Positions 16,613 through 26,068 of a stretch of 64,000 bases of DNA are shown here, in pieces. The stretch comes from Prolixibacter bellariivorans ATCC BAA-1284 (GTDB lineage Bacteria > Bacteroidota > Bacteroidia > Bacteroidales > Prolixibacteraceae). Position numbers and translations under genes: made by a program. Numbering within the stretch: the first letter of the stretch is position 1; every line of letters starts with the position of its first letter. A model generated the notes under the pieces. That model had not been told where the DNA came from, did no database searches, and saw only the letters and a list, made by a program, of their open reading frames with translations. Where the stretch lies: the NCBI RefSeq assembly GCF_000621705.1, contig NZ_JHXO01000007.1:62001-126000 (forward strand), read 5' to 3'.

Positions 16613-17239
16613 TTATTCTTTAAATAAAATTGTTGCTAAATCCCCTTTTATTGGGTCTTTTCTTAGCACATACCAACGATTATCCGAATTTTTACCTGTC
16701 TCAATAAATTGGGTAAATCTTTTCAGTTCTTGAAGTCTTGGCTGGTCATATATCCGGTTTTTGTCATATTTAAACAAGGCTTCAAATAATAAATTACCTA
16801 TCTGGTCTGAGTCTCCGTTATTGCGCATATGATTACACAAATCATTCCATGCTGTTGTAAATTTTGAGCCTCTGACATCAATATATAATTTTGTCTTCAT
16901 AAATTTTGGAATTGATATTTCTGGTTCACCATCTTTCAAAATCGCAATGAATTTTCCATCAGCTCCATTGAATAATTCTGACGTAATCATTGAAACTTCC
17001 CAACCAACACCAAAAGTTCTATTATTTGCTTTAAGAGCATAATTTGGGGTGCAAATCATTAAAACATAAGTTGATGACTCAACTGCTGATTCAGCAAAAT
17101 GTAAAATGTCTTTTCCTGGCTTTAAATGTGTTTGGTCTAAAATCGGTTCAAATCCCCGTGCTTTTAAATCATTAGCAAGATTAAGAACCCAATTCTTGTG
17201 ATTATCATTGTCATGTGAATAACTAAAAAAGACCCTCAT
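16613..17239 (-). CDS. SEFIR/TIR domain protein
   Basis: 208 residues. The N-terminal ~140 form a TIR-type domain of the SEFIR branch: RVFFSYSHDNDNHKNWV at the start, then ILDQTHLKPG and the later FGVGWEVSM, which places the candidate NADase glutamate at E81. Bacterial TIR proteins cleave NAD+ or make cyclic ADP-ribose signals during phage defence. The last ~65 residues are charged and of unknown role. There is no receptor domain, so the trigger must come from a partner. Neighbours are the KAP protein downstream and another TIR gene upstream on the same strand. Whether it is catalytically active cannot be told from sequence alone. Confidence 0.82.
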   Translation of the reverse strand: MRVFFSYSHDNDNHKNWVLNLANDLKARGFEPILDQTHLKPGKDILHFAESAVESSTYVLMICTPNYALKANNRTFGVGWEVSMITSELFNGADGKFIAILKDGEPEISIPKFMKTKLYIDVRGSKFTTAWNDLCNHMRNNGDSDQIGNLLFEALFKYDKNRIYDQPRLQELKRFTQFIETGKNSDNRWYVLRKDPIKGDLATILFKE

Positions 17240-17310
17240 ATTTTATCTTTTAGTTGATATATCAATATATGCTTATTTTCTTATTCTTTTGCTTGAACGG
17301 AAAATTATAA

Positions 17311-17432
17311 GTTACGTGGCGGATAGCGGGTGATTTCCTGTCCGGCAGGACACGGAACTGCGATGCGAGAATCCGCAATTGGCGTATCTCCAAAACCCGC
17401 TATGCAATATAATATGGCACATTGTGGTGCGT
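17311..17432 (-). repeat. Hairpin repeat between modules (attC-like?), copy B
   Basis: GGATAGCGGGTGATTT at 17321-17336 pairs with AAAACCCGCTATGC at 17392-17405; an inner CCTGTCCGGCAGGACA hairpin sits between them. The right end ACCCGCTATGCAATAT...GTGGTGCGTT matches copy A. The element lies directly after the CAP12-type TIR stop. This layout is typical of gene-cassette sites in Bacteroidota, but the assignment is tentative. Confidence 0.38.
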
Positions 17433-17435
17433 TTC

Positions 17436-18221
17436 TTACTCAAAGACTTTATTCATATCTATATCGAGTCCGACTTGTTTCATTTCTTTCGCTAAGTTTA
17501 ACTGCCATGCGCCTGCTGCATCATATTGTGTATACACAACACCTAAATAGTCGTTAGGAATTTCTACGCCTTCTTTATAAAGTACAAATACATTCTTTCT
17601 TCCAATTGCTCCACAAAAAAATCCTAATTCAAAAATCACATTTTGCCTAGCTCTGTATCCGGATAATTCATTATTATTTTTGGGATAGCCAATATCGTCT
17701 GGTGTGAGCACCACAATTGAAAAAACTGATGATAAAGCTTGTTCCTCAAATTTCTCTATAATTGTTTTTCCTTTACTTGCTTGTTCATGAAGTATTATTG
17801 CATTCAATCCAAGTTTTTCAACGAATCTTGCAACACTAGTTTTTATACTTTCATCATGTCCATGCACAATAAATATTTTTTTTGAATCTTTTCCCAAAAG
17901 TTTTTTAGTTTGAGAATTTCCACTTTTATCACCAAATAAGTCTGATTCCTCAATCATAGTATTCATCAGATTAATAATCTGACTTTTACCCTGTTCCCAT
18001 CTTTCATGTTTATAAATTTCATCAGTTGGAGCAAAACTTGGATAAAACGATATATTGTTAAAATCTTCTATGTAGTCACTTTTATCCCCATAAATATTGG
18101 AAATTAACATTTTTCCTTTTCGTCGAGTCTTATCTAAAGCAGTCTCATCTCGATATGCAAGAGAATTCATTTGAGATTTAAAATCCTCAAGAAGTTCTTT
18201 TGTTGTTTTTGGTTTATTCAT
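17436..18221 (-). CDS. TIR-like nucleotide-binding protein (CAP12/PF10137 type)
   Basis: 261 residues. The C-terminal part (~113-258) is the TIR-like domain of the CAP12/Pycsar-effector group: KKIFIVHGHDE at 114-124, then ILHEQASKGKTIIEKFE, VVLTPDDIG, and RARQNVIFELGFF with candidate catalytic E198, then FVLYKEGVEIP. Relatives deplete NAD+ after a cyclic-nucleotide signal is sensed. The N-terminal ~110 residues are helical (ERWEQGKSQIINLMNTMIEE) and carry no STING or cyclic-nucleotide domain I recognise, and no cyclase gene is nearby. It is therefore either a stand-alone effector or works with the neighbouring KAP/TIR genes. Confidence 0.82.
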   Translation of the reverse strand: MNKPKTTKELLEDFKSQMNSLAYRDETALDKTRRKGKMLISNIYGDKSDYIEDFNNISFYPSFAPTDEIYKHERWEQGKSQIINLMNTMIEESDLFGDKSGNSQTKKLLGKDSKKIFIVHGHDESIKTSVARFVEKLGLNAIILHEQASKGKTIIEKFEEQALSSVFSIVVLTPDDIGYPKNNNELSGYRARQNVIFELGFFCGAIGRKNVFVLYKEGVEIPNDYLGVVYTQYDAAGAWQLNLAKEMKQVGLDIDMNKVFE

Positions 18222-18308
18222 TTTAGGTTATGAGTTTATTTTGGGTAGACGATATTTTCAAATGCACCATAGCTCTGTTGTGCACCTTCAATCTTATCCG
18301 ACAAGTCC

Positions 18309-18743
18309 CTACTTCCTCTCCTTCAACAACTTCTCCAATAATGCACTCTTTTCTTTTTCCAGTTCAACAATGCGCTCGTAAAGCGCTGTTTTCTCTTTAG
18401 ACAATTCCAGGATTTGTTCGATGGGATTATTATTTATAATATGATCTCCATCTACTTTTCCAATGTTACTGCTTCCTTTTTCAAAGGTATTGTTTTCAAT
18501 AATTACCGTTACCGGGTCTTCTTCCAGTTCTTTAATAAACTCAGGAGCGACATTGAGAGCTTTGGCAAACTTTTCAATCATTCCGTCATCAATGACTTTT
18601 TTATGTTCGTAGGTTGATATTTGCGCCTGACTGAGCCCCAAATCACTGGCTAAGGCTTCCTGTTTGACACCCAGGGTACGCCGTATCCGTTTGATAGCGT
18701 GTCCGTGGTGCGTATTTTTCAAAGTCTTTTCTTTTGTTTCCAT
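18309..18743 (-). CDS. XRE family helix-turn-helix transcriptional regulator
   Basis: 144 residues. Residues ~15-70 form an HTH_3 domain (IKRIRRTLGVKQEALASDLG, SQAQISTYEHKK). A low-complexity link (SSNIGKVDGDHIINNN) and a C-terminal leucine-zipper-like coiled coil (ILELSKEKTALYERIVELEK) follow, probably for dimer formation. It is the most upstream gene of the minus-strand defence series, 87 bp from the TIR gene. Such proteins often control the neighbouring accessory genes; no operator is evident. Confidence 0.85.
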   Translation of the reverse strand: METKEKTLKNTHHGHAIKRIRRTLGVKQEALASDLGLSQAQISTYEHKKVIDDGMIEKFAKALNVAPEFIKELEEDPVTVIIENNTFEKGSSNIGKVDGDHIINNNPIEQILELSKEKTALYERIVELEKEKSALLEKLLKERK

Positions 18744-19299
18744 CTTTTTTCATTAGAAATACAATATAACGAAAATAGCAAAATGCTGATTATGATGATA
18801 ATTATTTGCATGATATCAATAATTATTGGCCGAATTATTTTTATTTCTTCGGTTAGCCTTCTTTACTTTGAACCGGATTTATGAATATGAACTTTAAATA
18901 AAAATAGGATGCAACTGTAATTAGATTGTAAATGAAATGATAATTTTGTGCTGGACTTACAGTACAAAATGACATAGCGCTTTTTTGGCCTTTAAAACGA
19001 ATCGGCAAAATTCCATGCAAGAGGTCAGATAGTGGAAGCGCCCTTATATACTATAGGGGCGCGGACATTGTTTTATTCTCTTGCGATGGCCCTTGCGGAG
19101 CCTGATTGTAGGAATAATGACAATCGTTCGCGCCTTCTTTTTTTGTTGTTATTCCACTCACTTTACCCGGTTGCTGCACCGGCAACCGCACCTTCCAATA
19201 GCAGGCGTTGAACGGGTTGGCCATTAAGCGCGGTCACAAACCATGAACTATTTTTCTCCCTTCGGGAGAGATGGTAACTAAACCTGTAAACGTACTGTG

Positions 19300-19590
19300 T
19301 TATGAACCCTTTTCATCCTAATCATACTTTTTCTAAGAAACCGCCACCTGCAAGGCGGTCAGTTCAGCTCAAAGCCTGCCTGCCGGGATTTCGGTTCCGG
19401 CAGGTTTTTTGGGCCGCTGTTCCAAACAGAATTACCGCTGACTTGGTACTTCCGGTTTGTCAAACAGCTGAAAAATATCACTGCCTAACGCGCGTTGCGA
19501 ACTCCAAGTCCCCTTTAGGGGAGACAGGGGTGACTACCAGAGGGACAAGAAAGAGAACCACTGTCAGGGTTTGCAACCACTGACCGGGTG
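19300..19590 (+). repeat. susC leader repeat, unit 1
   Basis: Layout: small hairpin (CCGCC...GGCGG, ~19341-19358), a strong hairpin CCTGCCGG...CCGGCAGG (19379-19404), then a conserved block 19411-19590 starting GGGCCGCTGTTCCAAACAG and ending with ACTGTCAGGGTTTGCAACCA. Units 2 and 3 repeat this plan. Confidence 0.8.
19379..19410 (+). terminator. Rho-independent terminator-like hairpin in leader unit 1
   Basis: CCTGCCGG (19379-19386) and CCGGCAGG (19397-19404) form an 8-bp GC stem with a 10-nt loop, directly followed by six T residues. No gene ends just upstream, so it may act as a leader attenuator or be a by-product of the repeat. Confidence 0.6.
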
Positions 19591-20010
19591 AATGAAATTA
19601 AATATACCAAACCATGAATCCTGTAAACCAAGTAAATATCCAACCCAATCGGCCGCCCCCGCCAGGGCGGTGACTTCAGAATTCAGATTGCCTGCCGGTG
19701 TGTTGCTCCTCCGGCAGGCCCTACCTGGAAAGCTGTTGGTACACGAAACCTGTTGGTACACGAAACCTGTCAGGTTTCTGAAAACCTGACAGGTTAGAAC
19801 AATCACCCCTAAATCCCCTAAAGGGGACTTTGGGCCGCTGTTCCAAACAGAATTACTGTTGACTCGGTACTTCCGGTTTGTAAATCAGCTGAAAAATATC
19901 ACTGCCTAACGCGTGCTACGAACTCCAGGTCCCCTTTAGGGCCCCGAGGATTCGGGGTAGGGGCGGTAAATGGGTAAACCACTGTCAGGGTCTGCGACCA
20001 CTGACAGGGT
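19591..20010 (+). repeat. susC leader repeat, unit 2
   Basis: Same plan as unit 1: CCGCC...GGCGG hairpin near 19653-19670, CCTGCCGG...CCGGCAGG near 19690-19720, then the conserved block 19832-20010 starting GGGCCGCTGTTCCAAACAG. It also holds a direct repeat GTTGGTACACGAAACCTGT at about 19735-19770. Confidence 0.8.
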
Positions 20011-20380
20011 ATGTGGGAGAACTATGTCCTTTTGCGAAACAATTCAATAACCGATTCATCCAAACTAACTAACCATGTTCCTAATCATTTACCAGCTAAC
20101 TAATCCAGAGCGATGGCCACCTGTAGCCGGGTGGCCGTAGTCAGCCCAGCCTGCCGGGGCCAGGTGTCCCGGCGGGCTTTCTTTCACCCCTAAATCCCCT
20201 AAAGGGGACTTTGGGCCGCTGTTTCAAACCGAGTTACTGTTGACTTTGTACTTCCGGTTTGTCAAACAGCTGAAAAATATCACTGTCTAACGTGTGCTAC
20301 GAACTTCGAGTCCCCTTTAGGGGATTTAGGGGTGGTAATTGAGAAAACCCCTGTCAGGGTTTACAACCACTGACAGGGTG
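20011..20380 (+). repeat. susC leader repeat, unit 3
   Basis: GCCACCTG...GGGTGGC hairpin near 20115-20135, CCTGCCGGGGCC...GGCGGG near 20150-20177 with a T-rich tail, then the conserved block 20213-20380. It ends 38 bp before the susC ATG. Confidence 0.8.
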
Positions 20381-20417
20381 GAAGAAACACCAACCATTAA
20401 ATCATAAAACCAAACGA

Positions 20418-23400
20418 ATGAAAAAGAAAAGAAAATTACACGCCTTGTTATGGCGCACCGTTTTGCTGGTACTGTTTTTCCCGGTAAGCGGTTTTGGCCC
20501 GTTGCCGGCCGTGGCGCAACAGAATGACCCGGGCAGGGTGTTGAATGCCATCAGCCGGGAAGCGAACCGGGGTGTCACCGGTACCGTAACCGATACCCAG
20601 GGGCAACCACTGCCCGGGGTGAGCATACAGATAAAAGGAACGGCTATTGGGACCATCACCGATGCCGAAGGGAATTACCGCTTCGCTCATGTCCCTGAGA
20701 ATAGCGTATTGGTCTTCTCGTTTATGGGCATGCAGAAACAGGCGATTCCTGTAAAGGGAAAAATCCGCCTCGATGCGGTGATGCAGGAGACAACCATTGG
20801 CATTGATGAGGTGGTGGCCATTGGGTACGGAACCCTGAAACGGTCGGATATTGCCACGGCCATCACCTCGTTGAAACCGGCTGAGTTCAACCGGGCCGGA
20901 AACCGCGATGTGCGCTCGCTGCTCGAAGGAAAAATTGCCGGCCTGACCGTTACCCGGACCGGTGGCAGCTCACCCACCGAGGGTGTGGCCATCCAGCTAC
21001 GGGGTGTTGTTTCGGTCAACGGGAGCCGGTCGCCGCTGGTGGTCATCGACGGGATTCCGGGCGGCAACGTGGATCTGCTGCGGCCCGAAGACATCGAGTC
21101 GATAGAGGTACTGAAGGACGGTTCGGCCGCGGCCATCTACGGGTCGAGCGCCAATGCGGGCGTCATCCTGATCACCACCAAAAAGGGAATGCAGGGAGCG
21201 ACCCGGGTCGAGTACGCTACGTTTGTTACGCGGTACTATCAAAAGAACACCCCCGATTTCCTCGATGCCGGCCAATTCCGGGCAGCCATGGCCGGCCTGG
21301 GGTACGATGAGTCGGCCTACGACCGGGGCGGTGATACTGATATGTACAACGCCATCATCGATGACGAGAACCTGTCGCAAAGCCATAACCTGTCGGTTTC
21401 GGGCGGAAATGAACATACCGTGTACAGGGCATCGGTGTATTACAACAACCTGAACGGTATTGCCCTGGCCAACGAGCGCGAACAGTACGGCGCCCGGATG
21501 TCGCTGCAGACAAAGGGTTTTAATGATATGTTGACTTTCCAGTCGAACCTGGCCACCAACTACAACAACATGAACATGCTGGGGAACGAAGGATGGGAGG
21601 CGGCTGCCCGGGCCAACCCCACCAACCCCATGTACAACCCCGACGGCACCTTTTATGAAGACATGGCGTCGGACGAGAATAAATATGCGCGGTTGCACCA
21701 GCAGAAAAACAAACGTCTGCAGGAAACCACCTCGCTGGACGCCAAAGTCATCCTAGAGCCGCTGACCGATCTGAAACTCTCGGCCTTCGTGAGTATCCAG
21801 CGCGACAACTACAATAATAATGTATACTACGACAAGAACTCCCGGGTATCGGTCAACAGCTACAACGGCGACGGGTACGCCTACAAGAGTTCGTATGTCA
21901 ATACCCAACAGGCCTTCGAGCCGACGGTTGAGTACACCACCGTGCTGTCCGACCGGCACAGGTTCAACGCCGTTGGCGGGTACAGCTACCGCTACCGGGT
22001 GGAAGAGAGCTTCGATGCTTCGAACAAAGGGTTCCTGAACGATGCCAGCCAGGAGAACGACCTGGGGGCGGGGAGTTACCTGGTGGACGGAAAAGCCGGC
22101 ATGGGCAGTTACAAGGGAGACGAAACGCTGGTAGCCTTTTTCGGGCGTATCAATTATGTGTTCAGCAACCGCTATGTGGCGCAGGTATCGTACCGGCGCG
22201 AAGGGTCGTCCAAGTTCGGGGCGAACAACAAGTGGGGAAACTTCCCGGCTGCCTCGGTTGCCTGGAACGTGACCAACGAGGCGTTTATGGAGACTGTGCC
22301 GGTGCTGTCGAACCTGAAGCTGCGGCTGGGGTACGGTGTTACCGGGAATTCGGGCATCGGGCCTTACCAGTCGCTGGCGACCATCGGTACCGGGGGCTAT
22401 TACCTGGCCGACGACGGCTCGTGGATACAGACCTACGGACCCAGCCGGAACCCCAATGCCAACCTGAAATGGGAAACCAAGAAGGAGTGGAACGCGGGCG
22501 TCGACGTCGGGGTGCTGAATAACCGGGTGACCGCCGCGGTCGACCTGTACAAACGCAAGACCGACGATTTGCTGATGACCGGGGTCACCTCGGCCATCCC
22601 GGCCAATATCCATTCTACTTATACCACCAACATCGGGGTCATCTCCAGCAAGGGGATAGAGGTGACGCTCAATACCATCCCGGTTTCCGGGGACGATTTC
22701 ACCTGGAAAGCCGACCTGGTGGGGAGCCACACCTTCTCGAACACCCTCGACAAGTTCTCGAGCAATGCAGCCGACTACATCGAGTTTGGCGGCATTGGCG
22801 GGTACGGGGCCCTGGGAAATGCTGTGCGCCTGTATGAAGGATCGGACGTGGGCGATTTCTACGGGAAACGTTTTGCCGGCTTCGACGAAAGCGGCGAGTG
22901 GCTGTTTTACAACAAGGAAGGAGAAAAAGTGAGCGGCGGGGAGATCACCGAGGAAGATAAAACGGTGATTGGGAACGGAATGCCGAAGTATTACCTCTCT
23001 TTCTCCAACTATTTTACCTACAAGAATTTTGACCTGTCGGTCTCCTTCATGGAAAAATTCGGGTTCGACATCCTGAACCGGCAGAAGCTGGCTTACAGCA
23101 ACCTGAAAACACTGGCATCGGGGTACAATGTACTGACCGGGGCGGTCGAATCGGGGTTCAATGCCTCTTACCAATATTCCGATTACTACCTGGAGAACGG
23201 GAGCTACGTCAAGCTCGATAACATCACGCTCGGGTACTCCTTCCGGGGCCGTCGTCCCAACGTTCCGTCGCTGAGGGTGTATGCCACGGCACGGGACCTG
23301 TTCACCATTACCGGGTACTCCGGCGAAACGCCCGAGCTGAACGATACGGGCCTGTCACCGGGCATGGCCGCCTATGTTGGTACCCCGGTTACCCGGAGTT

Positions 23401-23429
23401 TCACGCTCGGTTTGAATGTTCAATTTTAA
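20418..23429 (+). CDS. SusC/RagA family TonB-dependent outer-membrane transporter
   Basis: 1003 residues. The signal peptide is at 1-34 (VLLVLFFPVSGF core, ending AVAQ). A carboxypeptidase-regulatory-like domain spans ~53-128 (GVTGTVTDTQGQPLPGVSIQ). The TonB plug follows (VVAIGYGTLKRSDIATAI; later VLKDGSAAAIYGSSANAGVI), then a large beta-barrel ending in FTLGLNVQF with the terminal aromatic residue. SusC transporters import a ligand captured by the SusD lipoprotein. The susD-like gene starts 11 bp after. No sigma/anti-sigma pair or hybrid two-component sensor and no glycoside hydrolase is adjacent, so the substrate cannot be inferred. The gene is much richer in GC than the island to its left. 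A Pro-rich signal and a long repeat leader are unusual. Confidence 0.95.
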   Translation: MKKKRKLHALLWRTVLLVLFFPVSGFGPLPAVAQQNDPGRVLNAISREANRGVTGTVTDTQGQPLPGVSIQIKGTAIGTITDAEGNYRFAHVPENSVLVFSFMGMQKQAIPVKGKIRLDAVMQETTIGIDEVVAIGYGTLKRSDIATAITSLKPAEFNRAGNRDVRSLLEGKIAGLTVTRTGGSSPTEGVAIQLRGVVSVNGSRSPLVVIDGIPGGNVDLLRPEDIESIEVLKDGSAAAIYGSSANAGVILITTKKGMQGATRVEYATFVTRYYQKNTPDFLDAGQFRAAMAGLGYDESAYDRGGDTDMYNAIIDDENLSQSHNLSVSGGNEHTVYRASVYYNNLNGIALANEREQYGARMSLQTKGFNDMLTFQSNLATNYNNMNMLGNEGWEAAARANPTNPMYNPDGTFYEDMASDENKYARLHQQKNKRLQETTSLDAKVILEPLTDLKLSAFVSIQRDNYNNNVYYDKNSRVSVNSYNGDGYAYKSSYVNTQQAFEPTVEYTTVLSDRHRFNAVGGYSYRYRVEESFDASNKGFLNDASQENDLGAGSYLVDGKAGMGSYKGDETLVAFFGRINYVFSNRYVAQVSYRREGSSKFGANNKWGNFPAASVAWNVTNEAFMETVPVLSNLKLRLGYGVTGNSGIGPYQSLATIGTGGYYLADDGSWIQTYGPSRNPNANLKWETKKEWNAGVDVGVLNNRVTAAVDLYKRKTDDLLMTGVTSAIPANIHSTYTTNIGVISSKGIEVTLNTIPVSGDDFTWKADLVGSHTFSNTLDKFSSNAADYIEFGGIGGYGALGNAVRLYEGSDVGDFYGKRFAGFDESGEWLFYNKEGEKVSGGEITEEDKTVIGNGMPKYYLSFSNYFTYKNFDLSVSFMEKFGFDILNRQKLAYSNLKTLASGYNVLTGAVESGFNASYQYSDYYLENGSYVKLDNITLGYSFRGRRPNVPSLRVYATARDLFTITGYSGETPELNDTGLSPGMAAYVGTPVTRSFTLGLNVQF

Positions 23430-23440
23430 TATGTAACCAG

Positions 23441-25075
23441 ATGAAGAAAAATAACCTGTTGATATGGATGGTGTTGAGTCTCGGGCTGCTGGCCGCGTGT
23501 ACCAACCTGGACGAGACCGTATACAGCGACCTGACCACGACCAATTTTTATACCACCCACGATGAGGTGATGTCGGCGGTCCTGCGTCCCTACACCCACA
23601 GCCGGGCGGTATTTGCCTGCCAGTCGCGGGAGAACTGCTGGCGGTTAAACGAGTTTTCGGCCGACCAGCTGGCCTGGCCCCAGAAGGGCATCCACGGATA
23701 CGATGACGCCAAGTGGATACAGTTTCATTACCACACCTGGGACTATACCCATTCCTCGCTGAAAGACTGCTGGAACCTGATTTTCCAGGGGCTGGGCTAC
23801 TGCAACAGCGGCATCGAAGGACTGGAAGCCCGTGAACCGGAAGCCATGGGGATAACCGAAAGCGAGAAGGCGGCCTTTGTCGCCGAACTGCGGGCCAACC
23901 GGGCCTATTACTACCTGGGAGCCATCAACACCTTTGGTAATGTGCCCATTGTGACCAAAGTGGCCGAGCCGGAATACCCGGAGACCAATACCCGGCAGGA
24001 AGTATTCGGTTTTATCGAGTCGGAAATGCTGGCTATTATCGACGACCTTCCGGAGATGACCAGCGCCAATTCGGGGCGCTTCACCCAAATAGCCGGTTAT
24101 GCGGTCCTGGCCGACCTGTACCTGAATGCGGAAGAGTGGACCGGTACGCCCCGTTGGGACGACTGCATCACGTATTGCAACAAGATACTGGCCGGGGAAG
24201 GAGGCGCCCAGCATGGGACCCTGGAGTTGGACGATGACCTGCTGACCCCTTTCTGCAACCAGAATACCGAAAAGTCGAACGAGAACATCCTGGTGTTGTC
24301 GTATGACTACCAGGCATCGGGCAACCGGTGCAGCTGGTCCGGCGACTTCTACCATTTCGCCCAGAAATACATTTATGGCGGCGACCGGAACGGGAACAAC
24401 GGCGTGGTAGTCATCCCGTCGGCTTACGATGCCTTTGATGACCATGACCTGAGAAAGAAGGAATGGATGCTGATAGGCACCCAGTACGCGTATGACGACC
24501 CGGCGACACCGGTGAACGGGACCGTTGAATATGCCGGGGAGCCCCTGGTGTTTGTCAGCAACATCCGGCTGAACAAGTCGGGCGGAACGGAATCGAGCAT
24601 GATTACCGGCGAAGAGAACAGCGGTGCCCGGTTCAACAAGTACCGTCCGGGCGCCTGGGAGGACGAACACTATTGGAGTAACGACTGGGTGCTGTACCGG
24701 TTGACGGAGTTTTACTTCATGAAAGCCGAAGCGCTGATGCGTAAGAACAACGGGGTGGCCACAGCCGAGGCGGTGGACCTGATTAACAAGGTGCGCCAGC
24801 GGGCATTTACCGCTGAGGACTGGGCAACGGGCGACTATGCCTATACGCCCACGACCCTGACACTGGATGAGCTGCTGGCAGAGAAAGGCCGTGAATTTAT
24901 TTTCGAAGGAAAACGGCGGACCGACTTGATCCGGTTTGGCAAGTTCCTGACCGGGAGCTGGTGGGACCACCAGCCTACCAACAGTGAGCATCTTACATTA
25001 TATCCCATTCCGTTTGCCCAGTTGTCGGTGAACCCGAACCTGGTTCAGAATGAGGGTTACCAGGTGGCCAATTAA
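23441..25075 (+). CDS. SusD/RagB family outer-membrane nutrient-binding lipoprotein
   Basis: 544 residues. The lipoprotein signal ends LGLLAAC with Cys20 as the lipid site. The SusD-like N-terminal region follows (NLDETVYSDLTTTNFYTTHD) and the RagB/SusD C-terminal part includes YRLTEFYFMKAEALMRKN, LINKVRQRAF and LDELLAEKGREFIFEGKRR with LIRFGKF, all typical. It binds substrate at the cell surface and hands it to the SusC pore. It is co-transcribed with susC. A 1.2-kb noncoding stretch follows. Confidence 0.95.
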   Translation: MKKNNLLIWMVLSLGLLAACTNLDETVYSDLTTTNFYTTHDEVMSAVLRPYTHSRAVFACQSRENCWRLNEFSADQLAWPQKGIHGYDDAKWIQFHYHTWDYTHSSLKDCWNLIFQGLGYCNSGIEGLEAREPEAMGITESEKAAFVAELRANRAYYYLGAINTFGNVPIVTKVAEPEYPETNTRQEVFGFIESEMLAIIDDLPEMTSANSGRFTQIAGYAVLADLYLNAEEWTGTPRWDDCITYCNKILAGEGGAQHGTLELDDDLLTPFCNQNTEKSNENILVLSYDYQASGNRCSWSGDFYHFAQKYIYGGDRNGNNGVVVIPSAYDAFDDHDLRKKEWMLIGTQYAYDDPATPVNGTVEYAGEPLVFVSNIRLNKSGGTESSMITGEENSGARFNKYRPGAWEDEHYWSNDWVLYRLTEFYFMKAEALMRKNNGVATAEAVDLINKVRQRAFTAEDWATGDYAYTPTTLTLDELLAEKGREFIFEGKRRTDLIRFGKFLTGSWWDHQPTNSEHLTLYPIPFAQLSVNPNLVQNEGYQVAN

Positions 25076-25628
25076 GAAACATCTGATTAAAAATAGTGCA
25101 GCAGGACCTGTAGGTTCGTAACAGTAGGGAAGCACGGTAGATTAGCTTTTGGGACCTGAGCGTCAGGTGCCCTGCCGGGGTTCGGCTTTTTGGGGAAAGC
25201 CGGCCCTGCTTCCCGTTTGCTGCAGATTGGTGGGTTCATTTAAAAAGGAAAACGCAGAGAGTGAGGGACAGGAGGGATGACAGGCCGTTCGGCTATTTGG
25301 ACAAGTAGTAGTGAAGCCTGAATGGCAGGGGGCCGTTCCCCGAGGTTGGAGCGGCCCCCGTTTCTCCTGTGTGTTGGGCGCATTCAACCGAAATCCTCCT
25401 CCGGCCTGTCAGCCACCTCCTCCGGGAGGAGGACAGGTCGCCAATGGCACTGCCTTTTATCAATTGAGGAGCATTTAGATGAGTTTCTGCCATGCACTTA
25501 ATGCTCAATCAGGCCAATTGGTCGGCAAACTCTGAAGGAGTTCAAGCTCCATAGCCCGGGGTAAGAAACCGTGAGGTTTAGCCACCCCGGGTTGGCAAGT
25601 ACGCGTACCGGTGGTCGTGTGATGGTGC

Positions 25629-25665
25629 GGATTGAAATGGGAAGGTTGTTTCGACCGCAATAGCG
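25629..25665 (+). repeat. Dispersed intergenic repeat, copy 1
   Basis: GGATTGAAATGGGAAG...TTTCGACCGCAAT. A second copy lies at 26033-26068 and a diverged third (GAAATGG...TTTCGACCGCAAA) at 31411-31440. This REP-like element has no coding frame. Confidence 0.7.
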
Positions 25666-26032
25666 ATGACGTTGATAAGAGCGCAACAACAGCAACAACT
25701 GTAACGATAGTAACCATAGAAACATTCATAACCACAGAAACCAGAACCATTGAAAGACCCGGTTGCTGTCTCTGGTTGGTCGTCTTTCCTTCAACCATTC
25801 ACGTGCGGCGCAACAATGTATTCGTTCCAAAGCAGACAGGAATGTGCGCCTCTGCTCGCTTCGGAGCGTCTAACCCGGGGTGGCGTCATCCCGGTTACAC
25901 CGTGATTTCTGACCCCGGGCTTTGTGCTTTCAGGCCTTCAGCCTGACAAGGCCAACGGTCTTGCAGCAATAACCCCTGGCGCCGCTATGGGAACAAAAAT
26001 GTGGTAGGGCGAATAAGGTCACGCACTGGCCT

Positions 26033-26068
26033 GGATTGAAATGGGAAGATTCTTTCGACCGCAATGGC
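26033..26068 (+). repeat. Dispersed intergenic repeat, copy 2
   Basis: Shares GGATTGAAATGGGAAG and TTTCGACCGCAATGGC with copy 1 at 25629; the middle differs by a few bases. Confidence 0.7.

Larger units (their letters stand above)
18744..20417. other. 1.7-kb noncoding region upstream of susC
   Basis: 18744-19300 is AT-rich with a hairpin GCGCCC...GGGGCGC around 19038-19061 and no gene. From about 19300 the DNA is made of three diverged copies of a structured repeat leading up to susC (listed separately). One 93-codon plus-strand frame at 19302-19583 lies within the first repeat; it looks non-coding. Confidence 0.6.

Noticed and set aside
18744-19300. tRNA or small RNA gene
   Set aside because: Only one GC hairpin was visible; no cloverleaf or known RNA motif.
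19302-19583. 93-codon plus-strand frame in leader unit 1
   Set aside because: It overlaps the hairpins and is not kept open in the equivalent parts of units 2 and 3.
21753-23174. 473-codon minus-strand frame inside susC
   Set aside because: A shadow of the GC-rich coding strand; susC is clear on the plus strand.
23645-24991. 448-codon minus-strand frame inside susD
   Set aside because: A shadow of susD in GC-rich DNA; no own domain.
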